Shown here piece after piece: positions 1-11,800 of a stretch of 64,000 bases of DNA (position 1 is its first letter; every line of letters starts with the position of its first letter). Origin of the DNA: Gordionus sp. m RMFG-2023 (Eukaryota; Nematomorpha; Gordioida; Chordodea; Parachordodidae); assembly GCF_954871325.1 (NCBI RefSeq), contig NC_088776.1:49928569-49992568 (forward strand), written 5' to 3'. The translations under genes and the position numbers were made by a program. Under the pieces are notes generated by a model. That model was given only the letters and a program-made list of their open reading frames with translations, searched no databases and had not been told where the DNA came from.

Positions 1-200
1 TATCCACTTTCCACCTATCTCCTATGTGATATAACAAATATTCTCAAAATTACTTCTTTTTTTTAAATATATGGAACAGATTTTCTTTAATCCAGGATTA
101 ACCTCTGTTTTTTTTGTCGAGTTACATTTAAAAGAAATAATTTTTTACTTATTAAAATGATATTTATAAAACTTTCCCTTCCCACCCCCTCTTTATTACG

Positions 201-410
201 TCAATTCGATTTGAGCTGATTTTTAAAAACGGCTAACTCAATAATTTAGCCTGAAAAATATTGCACAAGCCTAGAGATTTTGGTAATAGATGTCCAAACC
301 TTTGTGGCATCTATGGGCTAAATCTTAAGGCTTTCGTAATGTTTTTCCGCCTACAATATTGAGCTAGCGTTTTACAAAAACGACGCAAATCGAGCCGTTT
401 AATAACACTA
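201..410. mobile_element. MITE family A (TAGTGTTGTTAAACGGCTC ends), copy in 3' flank
   Basis: About 210 bp with long imperfect inverted ends: the left side reads CGATTTGAGCTGATTTTTAA and AACGGCTAACTCAATA, while the right side reads ATATTGAGCTAGCG and CGCAAATCGAGCCGTTTAAT then AACACTA. The middle contains a conserved core around GAGATTTTG and ATAGATG. The same structure recurs at 21366, 22207, 26473, 26731, 34133, 36003 and 40557. No coding capacity, so this is a non-autonomous element. Confidence 0.8.
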
Positions 411-679
411 AAGCCAATAAAATATATTACTATAAAATAAATATATAATATTATGTTAACTACGTGGAGTTATATAAATTATGCATATTTTTTGAGATAT
501 CGCTTGGCCAAACTAAAAATTATCAGGGTTTTTGAACCGATAAAAATTTTGCGAAATTTGGTACAGGTCTAGGTTCGTAAATTTAAAACATTTCATTTTT
601 GGTCCAGACCTGCTGGCTTCCGGTTCGGTCTGAAATATCGATTCTGTAGAATGAGCAGAGCTACAAGAGAGGAATGCGG

Positions 680-1030
680 GAGGGGGGTACTTTGCATCCA
701 ATTTTTTGAAGGGGGGGGGGGGTTATGATAAATTTATTGAGGGGTTATCTTTTAAATTTTTAGATGTAATAGTGCAAAATATATTGCTGTTTAATTAATA
801 AGTTTTTAATGAATTTATGTTCTAAAAAATAACTTTATATTCACAATTTTTGATAGTCGTAAGTCATTCTTTTAAAATTTATGAAGGTGATACCATTATA
901 ATTAAAAAAGTATAATTAATAATGTGGAAATATAGGCTCGGTAGGTGGCGAAAATTTTTTTTTTGGGGGGGGGGGGGGGTAGGCATAAGTGAGGGGGTTT
1001 GCATTCAGTGAAAATCCTGTCAGGTAGACG
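680..1030. repeat. Repeat family C, copy 1 (G-tract-bounded)
   Basis: Begins with a long G run near 709, followed by GGGTTATCTTTTAAATTTTT and AGATGTAATAGTGCAAAATA, and ends near a second G run (964-979) with GCATTCAGTGAAAATCCTGT. The same order of words recurs at 59345-59865, so this is a dispersed element. The type is not known to me. Confidence 0.6.
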
Positions 1031-2220
1031 TTGAGAATGAGGTATGTATAAATTTAATTTGGAAATTAAAGTTAAAAAAAATTAGCTATTCTTATTATAT
1101 CTAGAAAACTAGGCAGGAGGAATATTTTTTTTTAACGAAAATTAGGGTTCAAAAAATAATTATATAATAAACTTGTCTAATTTGAATATTAAATTTAATT
1201 ATAAGTTTTTAGGAAAAATTTTTTTAAAAAAAATAAAAAACATAAATTAATATTCCTTATCTCATAAATATTTTTATCTGGCAAATACCAAATCCGACTT
1301 TCGCTCATACTTTTTTAATATAAATGATAACTCTAACCCATATTTAATCACACCCCAAATCTCTCCAACCTTTTAATACCCCATATCTCTCTAAACTTTC
1401 CGTTTTAACCCAATTATTTTTAATTTTATGCAAAAATCTGAAATCAAAATGATAAAAGAGTAAGTGAAGACCTTGTGAACGGAAATGTTATAAAGAATCC
1501 TGAATTATCACTTGACTAGTTTATAAATATAGCTTAATTAATAACAATAAGTTGAATATAATTCATTATTTCCCTTCTTCCAAATTTTCGATATTATAAA
1601 GGAATTATTTGTAGCTTTTATACATTTATTAACTGGGTTAAATTTTCATTGCATCTCAAATGATGGAAATAAAAAGAAATGATCAACCATTAAGCGGACT
1701 TTTGACATCAAATTTTAGAAAATTTCCTAAAAATTATTATTCAAAATGGATTTTATTTTATTCTTTTTTATAAACAAACACCTTTATTACTTTCATTAAA
1801 ATATTTGGGGCCGTTATAAAATATTATTTTTTTTAAAAAAAAAGTCTTCAGTTTGGGAATTTCCGAATGACTTAAGTTTTATGCGCATTTTCGAGGCTAA
1901 TTTATTCTATGATAATTTATCAAAAATATTAGAATTAAACGTACAAAAATGTTTAAAATATTAAAAATTTATCTAAAAAAGTATAATGTATATAAATTTC
2001 AAAATACTTTTTTTAAAAAAGACTAAATTATTTGGGAAAATATAAATAAAAATTTTTTTTAAAAAAACACTTGATTTAGCTTATAGTTATTATAAATAAT
2101 AAATATTATATATAAAAAAATATAATTTTTTGTAAATGCATTTATCAAAAAGCTCCTCCATTTCCCTATAATATAAAAATATCATAAATTTAATATATAT
2201 AAATGAGATTTGTTATTTTT

Positions 2221-5200
2221 TCAAAGTCTGTTGAGATTCATAGTGCTAGCCTTGATCCTTTGCTTGTTCATAGTGCTAAGCATGAGTCCAATATAGGAAG
2301 TTAACAAATCGTCCATTTTGTAGCCCTGTATTTAATTTTTTAGGCGTTTTTTTAAAAAAATATATATATTTTAGCAACTAATTATTATTAGATATTATAT
2401 TATAAATGATATAAAATATCTCAGAGAGACCATGATTGTTTTTACACCTTGTATGTACTTCTTATTTACTTTTTTTGACTTATATTAAAATGAGTATAAT
2501 TAGCAGGCAATAAAAATAATTGAAGGAAAAAAATTTATAACTAAAAATCACTAATAAATTACGTTAAAGAGGATTATAATTATAATGTCATTGATTTCAA
2601 ATAAACATTATATAAATCCATTCAGAATTTTTTAAAAAAGACTTTACACTACCCTTCGCCATGCCAATATTAGGAAGTAAATTTATTTTTTTGTTATTGA
2701 ATTTACCAAGGATGTTTCGCACAATAATTTGCTTCCTTGCACCAAATTGCCTATGGTTATATGGAAATAGGTATTACCGCTACTCCAATTCGATATTTGG
2801 GTGAAAGGGAAAACTGATAAGGTTTCCTTAGTGATGGGATCTAATAGAGTTAATCCGTTTTTATTGATCGCGATTATCAGATAATCGGGAAGATTTGGCT
2901 CGGTGGTTTGCTTAAAATGTAAAGGAAATATGTAAATTTTTTAAAAAAAAGTATTTCCTTTTTTTTTGATTATTTCATTTTTCTTTTAGTAATTTTTTTC
3001 TTATTGTTCCTTTTTTCTTTCTTTTTATCTTTATTATTAATTAAGACATGGTTTTTAAAGTGTACATAATAAACAACAACCTTGACTTCGAAAAAGGCGG
3101 AACCAAATGTAGGCCATTGATACACTCTCCGTAAAAACTCGATCTTAGCCTCTTCAGGTGTGAGACCCACAGTTTGAGAGTAAGACTCAGCTATGCCTTT
3201 CCTCCAATCTTCCATAACCACAGAACTGTTATGATCTTGCCTACTAAGCATATAAGAAGGGATCAGATCCTTAGCCACCTTGGAGAAGGATGACAGAATA
3301 GTCAGCGAACTCGAATCGCAATCGTATTTGACGCGATATATTAGAGCGGCAAGAATTTTGGCCTCTTCTGGGTTGCACTTGTGGTATCCCCTTAGGTATT
3401 TTGGTACTTCCTATACAAATACACGAAGGAAAATATATATTCAAAACTTACTTTGAGAATTAAAAAATTAACAGTGTTTTCAATTCAAAAAAGGACAAGT
3501 CCCAAAGTCTTATAAGAAGGTTCTCAAAAAATGAAAATGTCGATTAAAAAAGAAATAAAATAGTTATTTATTCTATTCTCTAATATCAAATAGTAAAAAA
3601 AAGAGAAAAAAAACTTGATGATAATGGAAAATGAGGTCAGCGTTCCTATCAACCCCTGGAACTACGTTAAGCCAAAGCTTTCTCATGAAAAATATTTGGT
3701 AAGTTAAGGCCGGTTGAGATTGTTGACCCATCTGACTCGAGGAATTCAAGGAGTTGAGCGAAATGATAGTACTAGAATTGTTCATATTGCTCAGGCTGGG
3801 GGTACCTAAGTTATTAGGGTTGGGGCAAGTTCTCTTGATCCAATCCGTTAAATGCCTCACGAAATCAAAGAAAAAGTCCTGATCTGGCACGCTTATAACC
3901 TTCGTTTAATATATATTATTTTTGAAAAATACGATTTTTTATATATATTTTTTTCCCAAAAAAATATTGGAGGTCATTTTTCTTTCTTTCTTTCTCAAAA
4001 TAAAAAATAAGATTTGAAATTGTTTATCATAATATAAAAGAGTATCAACTTAAAAACCTTATCCGCTATTTTGACGAAAAGGCTAAAGCCCTGTGACGTA
4101 ATCAGGCCTAAGCGTCGAGAGATGTGAAAACAAAATTCGGTTGCTTTCGTGCCTTTTTATTTTAAAAAATAATTCAAAAAATTTGTGTCAAAAATATACA
4201 TAATATTTCTATATAATTAACTAATTCCAATAATTATTCATTTTAAAAAAATCAAATTATATAATAACCGGAGTCGACTTCGAAAGCCTGTTCTGTGTCA
4301 TCTGGAAAGTAGACCTTGTGAAATATTTGAGTCGTTTTGCGCTGGATAGCTTCAACTTCCACAGGATGAGGAGGAAATTTTCTCGGTCCCACTTTTAGTG
4401 TCTTTTGTAATCGTAGTAGACAGTCCCTCCGCAAAGCTATAGACGAATCTTTTGTAACACCCACTATTGCAATAATACCGGTAAAAATTATTTAATTTTT
4501 TGAGAAGTAAAGCGTGTAAAGCATATTTTTGTCTTTTCCAAACGATACGACTAATAGGAATAATATCTTACTTACGCATGACAAATTTTTTAGAATTTTC
4601 CAAAAAATATTTATGATCAATATAAAAAATAACTTAAAAAATAAATTTACCTCCCAATCCCCGATAATTATGATTAAATGGTGAGTTAAGGCTAGATGCG
4701 CAATGAGAAGTCCTTAGAAATTCCGTCAGTTCAGGTAAAATTAAACGTGAGCAAGGAAAACAACCAGTGGCAAGCCACATCAATTCCCAACCCCTTTCTT
4801 CGCTTGTCCTTTTTTGTTTAATATTTGATTTTTTTTTTGAAATAAATGACATTCATCTTTCTATCTTATTTATAGATATCTCTAAAATCAAACTAATTTA
4901 CAATTAATGGATGACCAAAATTCAACAAATTTGCATAAAAAAGTGTAAAACATATTTAAATAACGTATTTTAAGGGATATACTTGTTGGGATTTTGGGTG
5001 AGTTGCTTGATAAGTTGGCAATAAATCTCATCCCTCAGAATCTCCTAATAAAATATTTTACTTAAGTAAATTTAATTTGGAAAAATAAAGTTTATCTCAT
5101 AAGAGCAGTTATAACATAAAAGTTTAGTGATTATTTTTAAAACAAAATTTCCACATATTTTTATATTGGCATTCCTATTCGTATACCTTTTTTTTAAAAA

Positions 5201-5806
5201 AAATAAATATATTTGTTAAAAGGTGGGAAGGGGGGTATTCATTATTTTAACCTTAAAAACAAATAATAAGATAAAAAATAAACCATTTTCAATGCCGGTT
5301 GGAATATTTGATCTGTCAAATCAACAGAATGTAGTGGCAAAGGAGGCGATTCATTGCTAGCATATCCTAAGGAGGGTGAAGATAGGACAGCGCTGTAAGG
5401 TTGATGATAGTGGGAATAGTTAAGCTTGCGTCTCAGAGGCTGGTCCCCCATGTACTTAGCGATGGATAAGGAGATCGAACAAGCAAAGTGACACAGTTGA
5501 TCTTTCCCAGCCAGTTTTTTGAGCAAAGGGGATATGAGGGGTTCTTTGGCGTGCGTCCATAAACATTCCTCCCCACTATTGTTTTCGTGGTGGTTACCGT
5601 TAAATGAAAGAGTTACCGAAGTATTGCTATTGTCTTGATAAATCATTTGACTGGGTGAGGGGGGAGATCTGGGTGGATTGATATTGGAAGAAGTATTCGG
5701 GTCTGGGTTATTGTGAGATATGTGGGACATAAAGTTTTTAAGCGGATTTTTTCGGCTTAACGTGGATGAAAGTGTCTGTCCGAATGAACGTTTTGGAGCT
5801 TGAATT
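2221..5806 (-). CDS. MYO7A: Myosin VIIa exons 32-40: second MyTH4-FERM unit and C-terminus
   Basis: This is the C-terminal MyTH4-FERM module, about residues 1986-2637, which in the family binds cargo and can fold back on the motor. Landmarks: [20 protein letters not shown] and AKYMGD in 5284-5806; [18 protein letters not shown] in 4983-5044; [14 protein letters not shown] in 4651-4808; [18 protein letters not shown] in 4269-4463; [11 protein letters not shown] in 4058-4152; [15 protein letters not shown] in 3615-3899; [13 protein letters not shown] and [12 protein letters not shown] in 3081-3410; [18 protein letters not shown] in 2707-2910; [12 protein letters not shown] in 2221-2325, then TGA at 2223-2221. 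A roughly 70-residue Ser/Asn/Pro-rich insert sits in exon 5284-5806. Termination at the expected position supports completeness. Confidence 0.95.
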
Positions 5807-8800
5807 CTTTTATATAGATGGGTTAAAGAATGAATAGAAAATTAGGCTTAAAAAAAATAATCAGCTAATATTTGAAAAAAATGAAATATTGGGCATAATG
5901 ATATAATTTTATAATATGATTTGCATTTATTCTTTTATAATAATTATGTCGAATGCATTTAAAATTAAAAGAGAGCTAAACTTTTCCCGATTCCTGAAAT
6001 GTTCCAAGGCAAAACGTCTCAGATCGTGAGGTCTGTTATTAGCATTGACGCTGTCCATCGTATCAACTGTTTCATCTCGCCCACCAGCGTCCCTCCGAAA
6101 TTCTGTTGCTGATCTGTACACGGCATTATTGAGCGTGGCGCACCCCAAAGTACTTAGCATTCGATCGACGTCCGAGATAGACTGATTAACACTTTGGGCT
6201 TTGATAGACGTGGCAAGTAAATTAGAGGTGTCGGGGTCTGGACAGGTTAAGCAAGGAATAACGTAAACCGCGTTGGACGGAATTTCCCCTTTTCTTTGCG
6301 TGCTCAAGGAGAGCGCCGAAAGCCACATTTTGTTAGATTTGTTATTACCGTGACTTTGGTGATGGTTCAAACTATCGTAGATATTATATACCTTGTAGAT
6401 ATCACAATTGTCTGAGTGGCATATAAGGGGTTTTTAAAAAAGAATTTCAAATATTAGGACGAAAAAAATTCCAGCATAGCATAAAATTTTTTAAAAATAC
6501 TGGATGATTCCACAACGTGAGAAATTTATATGATTTTTAAAACGCTAGTAATAATGCGTTCGGGTGATAAAAAAAATTATTACTATTATTGGCATTAATC
6601 GATGCCTTTAGATAGCTGCCATAAGGTTTGTCGAGTTGAATGATTTCACCCTTGAGACAAGACAGGAATGATGGATCTGATTCTGTATTTTTTTTTAAAG
6701 TTTTATATTTTGATCAATGTTTAATTTTGAAAAAATTATATATTTTTTAAAGATAAAACAAACGCATAATGCAATAAAAACACTTAAAAATATACCTATG
6801 AAATCGGTAGAGGCAATAGCGTATCTCGATCGGTACCTCAGACCTCCCAAAAAGTAGTTCATGAGTTGAGAAACGTCTCGCGCGCCACTGCATTTAAATA
6901 CCATGGATTCTTGTTTGGCTGTCGAAATACAGAGTACAGACAATTGGTTAGAAGAGGAGAGGGCCTGACACCTGACGATTTCTGGAAACGAAAGTTCTAG
7001 TAAAACTCTCTCCTGGTCATCCACCACATAAAAACTGCAAAGGAAAAAAATCGTTAATATATAAGTTATTATTTTAAAAAAATGATTAAAATGGAAAATA
7101 TTGCATAAATGAAATCGAATTATAGGAAGGAAAGGAAAGAGGAATATACAATTTACTGGTGTTTAGAGAAATTTTTAAAAAAAGTATCTATTTTTTTTAA
7201 AACCCGGTCCAATTTACGGCTATGATAATGTCTACATTTTTGCGCAAATGGCCGATACCGGAATTCAAGATATCTGGCAAAGATTCAGATGAAACAGACA
7301 AATTGGTGGATGCTATGAGTGAGGCCTCATAGAAGCGGGAAAAGAGCAGGGGCCATTTGAACTTGGCGTAGTTGACTATCTCTTCCTTCATCTTTTGCGT
7401 GAATATAATTTTTAATAAATTAAAATATAATTATAATACATATATACCCTATGAATTTCAAACAATCTTAGCTATAAATGTATTTTTTAAATTTTTATAT
7501 GAAGATTCCATATTGTTGGTTCTTCTATACATGCTGAAATATATTTCCTACTTACCCCTCATTTACAGTTAACGCGAATTTGCAACGAAGTACAGAAATT
7601 TATGCTGTAATTTTGTATACTTCGCAGGGAATTCTATTTTGACATATAACCGAATTATTATGTATATCAGTATCAATATATATTAGAAATCATATTTTAT
7701 AGAGGCTATATGTTAGGTTTTTTTAGCCCAGTCCCATAATTATCTTAGATAAGTAAAAAAAAATCATACATTTACATTATTCATGATTCTAGAAAATATT
7801 TAAAAACCCGGAGCCCGAAAAAATATTTTGCGTAAGTTGGATTTTTGGGTTTCGGGCCATATCTCTATCAATCCTTACCCACCTATCATTAAATACGCAT
7901 GAAGACTTGTAAAAACATCATGATACATTATATAACAATTATATTTAGACCTTAAATCTACACTATCAAAATCAAATCAAATGCATCCTATAAATAATAC
8001 TTAAGTAACTTTAAGAGATAAAATGCGAATTCGATATTTGCTATTTCAATACTTATATGGCACTAATGGTGGTAAGATACATAATTAAACAACTATCAGA
8101 TTTAAGTGTTTAAATTTAAAATCACTAAAAAAATATATAATTACCTAAACAATCAATGAAAAATATATACATACCCTTATAGCTGGAACATTCTGCTCGA
8201 AAATCGTAGTACTCTGATAAACACCCATAACCTTCTTCATCCAATGTTCCATTGAGCCTTCCTGCTGTAAATAGTAATCGGGAATGTAAGAAGGAAGCGC
8301 AGAAAGTAGATGAACTCGGTCTAACTCCCCAACAGTTGAATTATTGTTTAACTTTTTTTTGTGCTCTACGTAGTATTGTTGCAACGCTACCAGAGCCAAA
8401 TCCTCCTCTTTTTCGCAACGGTATTCGCCTATAAGAAGACATGAATAAATGAATGAATATACCCAGACAATACTAAAATTCATGAATATTTTCCCCTTGT
8501 TTTTTAATATTTATATGGCCCGTGGCAGCCCAGTTCTTTAAGATGCTATTCAACTAGTCATGTGGAGAGATTACTCCTTATTATTAATGTGTACATTTGA
8601 TTTTTTTAACATTTCATTTGCATCTTTAAATATATATTTAAAAATTAATATTACCAAATTTTATTCCCCGCACTATTTGTTGGTATACCAGATCTATCAC
8701 GGCACCTGGTTTCAATCCAACATGTACTGTTGAAGTATCTTGAGATACAAAATTAGATTTAGGCATTTGAAATCATTATATATCATATGTTTTTGGTTAG

Positions 8801-11800
8801 ATTGTTTGGAAAATATTAATTTATTTTTCTAAAAATTGCTTTGGTGTGGAATGATAGAAGATCTCTTTAAGTTTAAGCCAAATTTAACTACAAGTTTAGA
8901 AAGTTTATTTATTCCGAAATATAATTTCTCGATTTTTTTAATTCGCTAAAATAACAAAATGAGATATAAAAATATTCCGATTCTTTTAAAATACTGTAAG
9001 GAGATTCAGTAGTGTCGCTTTCCTCCCTCCAGGGTACAAAAATCTCTTTTCTAAAAAACAGTCGCCAGGGTGCGTTCTTTTCCTGGGCCCCAGTTTCTTT
9101 GGCGTATTGCTCGCATTGAGACACAGCATCCATCACGTGATCATCTCCATCTCCTAACGAGGACACTTTGTCGAAAAGGGCCACGTAGAGAGAAAAGCCG
9201 AACACTGGAAAGGTGTTTCTGGGAGGAGTCTTTTGAAATTAATATAGGGGGAAAAAATAGCGGTACAATTTAGTAGACAATTGAAAATATGTGTAATAAA
9301 TAACAAATAAAAACAATAAAACAAACGTTTAAATATTAGTCCATTCTAAATAATATTATTTTGCAATCAAGTGAATGAATGAAAAAAATAAGATCGGGAG
9401 ATATTTTTTTACAGAAGAAATGATCTATAGGTTTAGAGATCGGAATACAAGTATAAAGATTTTATAGATCTCTGTAACTTGTACAATCACATAAGTAGTG
9501 ATTAGCTACCGAACAGAGGGATTGCTAGACCAGAATAATGAATCCAGATCATATTTGGAGATGGAGGAAAGTTCGAGAATGATTGCTGGGGATTATGGAA
9601 TTGGATGAGGATGTTTATGATTGTATTATTATGATGTTGTTATCGGATTAATTATGATTGATGTAATTTGCATTAATGGTTTATTTAATTGCAATAAAAA
9701 ATTACACGAAGTCCAATTTATATATATGTTACAACATAAACTTAAAATTAGTGAATATTTTTAAAATACCGAAAAGAAATATCATTATTTAAATAAAATA
9801 AGAAATTTCGCACTGACCCCGCCATTGATCAATTTATTAGCTGGGGGGAGATCGGGTGAAATCAGGCCCAGTCTGAGGGATATCAAATGGCACAGTTCTC
9901 GAGAAGTGGTGGCACAATCGGCGGGTAAATTTTCTGTCCGCCCATCCATGCAAGTAACTGGTAACATTATTGGAGGTTCTCTCTCCGATAACCAGCGCCT
10001 CGGATCTTCTTTGCCTGGAGTCATATGTATTAATGTATATGTGTTTTTAGGGGGAATTAAAACTCTGTAAACAAACAAAACTATTATATTTTTATGACTT
10101 TAAAGCTTATTTCTATAAAAAAAATTTATTCAAATGCTAATCATTCAATATTTATGTAAGAAGCGGACTTTATTTTGATGGTGTAGATTAGTGATCTGCA
10201 TCGGGTCTACTTTTCTAAACCAGACCCAGCCCGATATTTTTTAGTCAGTCCGGCCTGATCATGAATGATTTTTATCTTATTTGACCCGAAGACCTGACAC
10301 GAAATAAAAATTATTAGTTCACACGGCCCGGCCCGAATTTATTTAATATTTCTAAAAAATAGGTTCTGCCCGGGTCGAAGGCCAGGATATGCAGGGGTCG
10401 GACTGCAGAGATTTGCAGATCTCTAAAGCAGCTTGCGATTTTTTCCATTTCTACTCTCTACACACCTCCCCCCTCATCCTCAAGCTTGAAAATCGCAAAT
10501 TTTTCCAAATAAACTAATAATATACCATTTAAAAAAATCAAAATATAAGCATTTTAAAACTTTGTTAGAACTTAAAAAGTGAATACCATTAATTCTTTTA
10601 GCGTTATAAACTGCTGCCACAGATGCCTTGGCGGCTTGAAGTTCTAACCAGCTAGGTGGTTGTGTTCTGGCACCATTTTTAAGAGTTCTCTTGAGCCTAT
10701 GGAGACATCTAGAAGCAAAATCTATGGAAACGGCTCGCTTAGAATTATTGGCCAACAAGTTATTAACAGGTAGTTCTAATTTATGTTCGCTCTGTTTATT
10801 TTGGTGGAGGAAGTTCCTCAAGTATTTTTCGAAAGTGGGCGAGGGCGGGAAACAGCCAAGACACAGTGATAGGAGGATCCATCCCCTAACTTTACTCGTG
10901 TCAGGGTGGGGGTTACCTGTCAGCTGTTTGCAGATCTGGCAAAATAGCTCGTCCCGAATTCGAGGTCTTAGAATGCCATTGCCTATAATTTAAAATATTT
11001 TTTTATTATGGTATATTAAAATGGATAAATTTGGAATCCTATATATCTATCAAATTTTGAACGAATTATGGAAAGGATAAAAGAATTCTTAATAAGGGGA
11101 AAGCATACACGTCAGTTAAATTAATGTATTTAAATACTAACAAATTATAAAGTAATAAGATATTGTAAAAAAAATGTGAGCAAATTGTTCAATGTATTTA
11201 ATTAAATTATTGTATAAGAAAGAGAAAGATATCCTATGTGATATGAATTAATGATGATGATGTTAAAAGGAATACTTATGTATAATATAATTATAACTAT
11301 ATAAACCTCCCCCCCCCCCCCGATTTTATATATCGTCTAATCAAAATTTCTTCAATTTTAATTTACCATATTTTAAATATTTTATGTACATTACTTTAAA
11401 TTAATATACCTATAATGAAATGCAGTTTATCCAAGTTAGACATCGGTTTGTGTTTAAGCGAAGCAACGGGGTTCGAGGGGTCTATGCAAAAATAACCACT
11501 TGTATCTTCTTCGTCGTTTGCAAAATTCAAACCGTTGGTTCCTTGCTTAGTTGAATTATCGTTGACGCAATACCCATTCGGGTCTGATCTCTTAAAATCT
11601 TCTTTCCTTCCGTTGTCTTGTCTCATCATCAAATCGACCGGCATTTTAGACTTGCGTTTCAGGGTGAGTGAAATGAGCTTTTTACGGAGCGTTTCTCTCG
11701 GATGACCAATAGGCTTATGATTATTATTGTACTGGTTGTTATGGTTGATGCCGTTATCATTTGAGGCGTTGTTGGAGAAGGCTTTATCGGCTGCTATACT

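Larger units (their letters stand above)
1..2220. other. 3' flank of myosin VIIa, no gene seen
   Basis: AT-rich flank holding one family A MITE (201-410) and one family C repeat (680-1030). On the minus strand an ATTAAA lies about 30 bp past the myosin stop and an AATAAA near 1900-1905; either could serve as polyadenylation signal. Confidence 0.6.

Noticed and set aside
513-701. 62-codon minus-strand open frame
   Set aside because: It lies among repeat sequence, starts beside a G run and resembles no protein.
9070-10993. Plus-strand open frames at 9070-9273, 9825-10070 and 10691-10993
   Set aside because: They are shadows of conserved minus-strand myosin VIIa exons.
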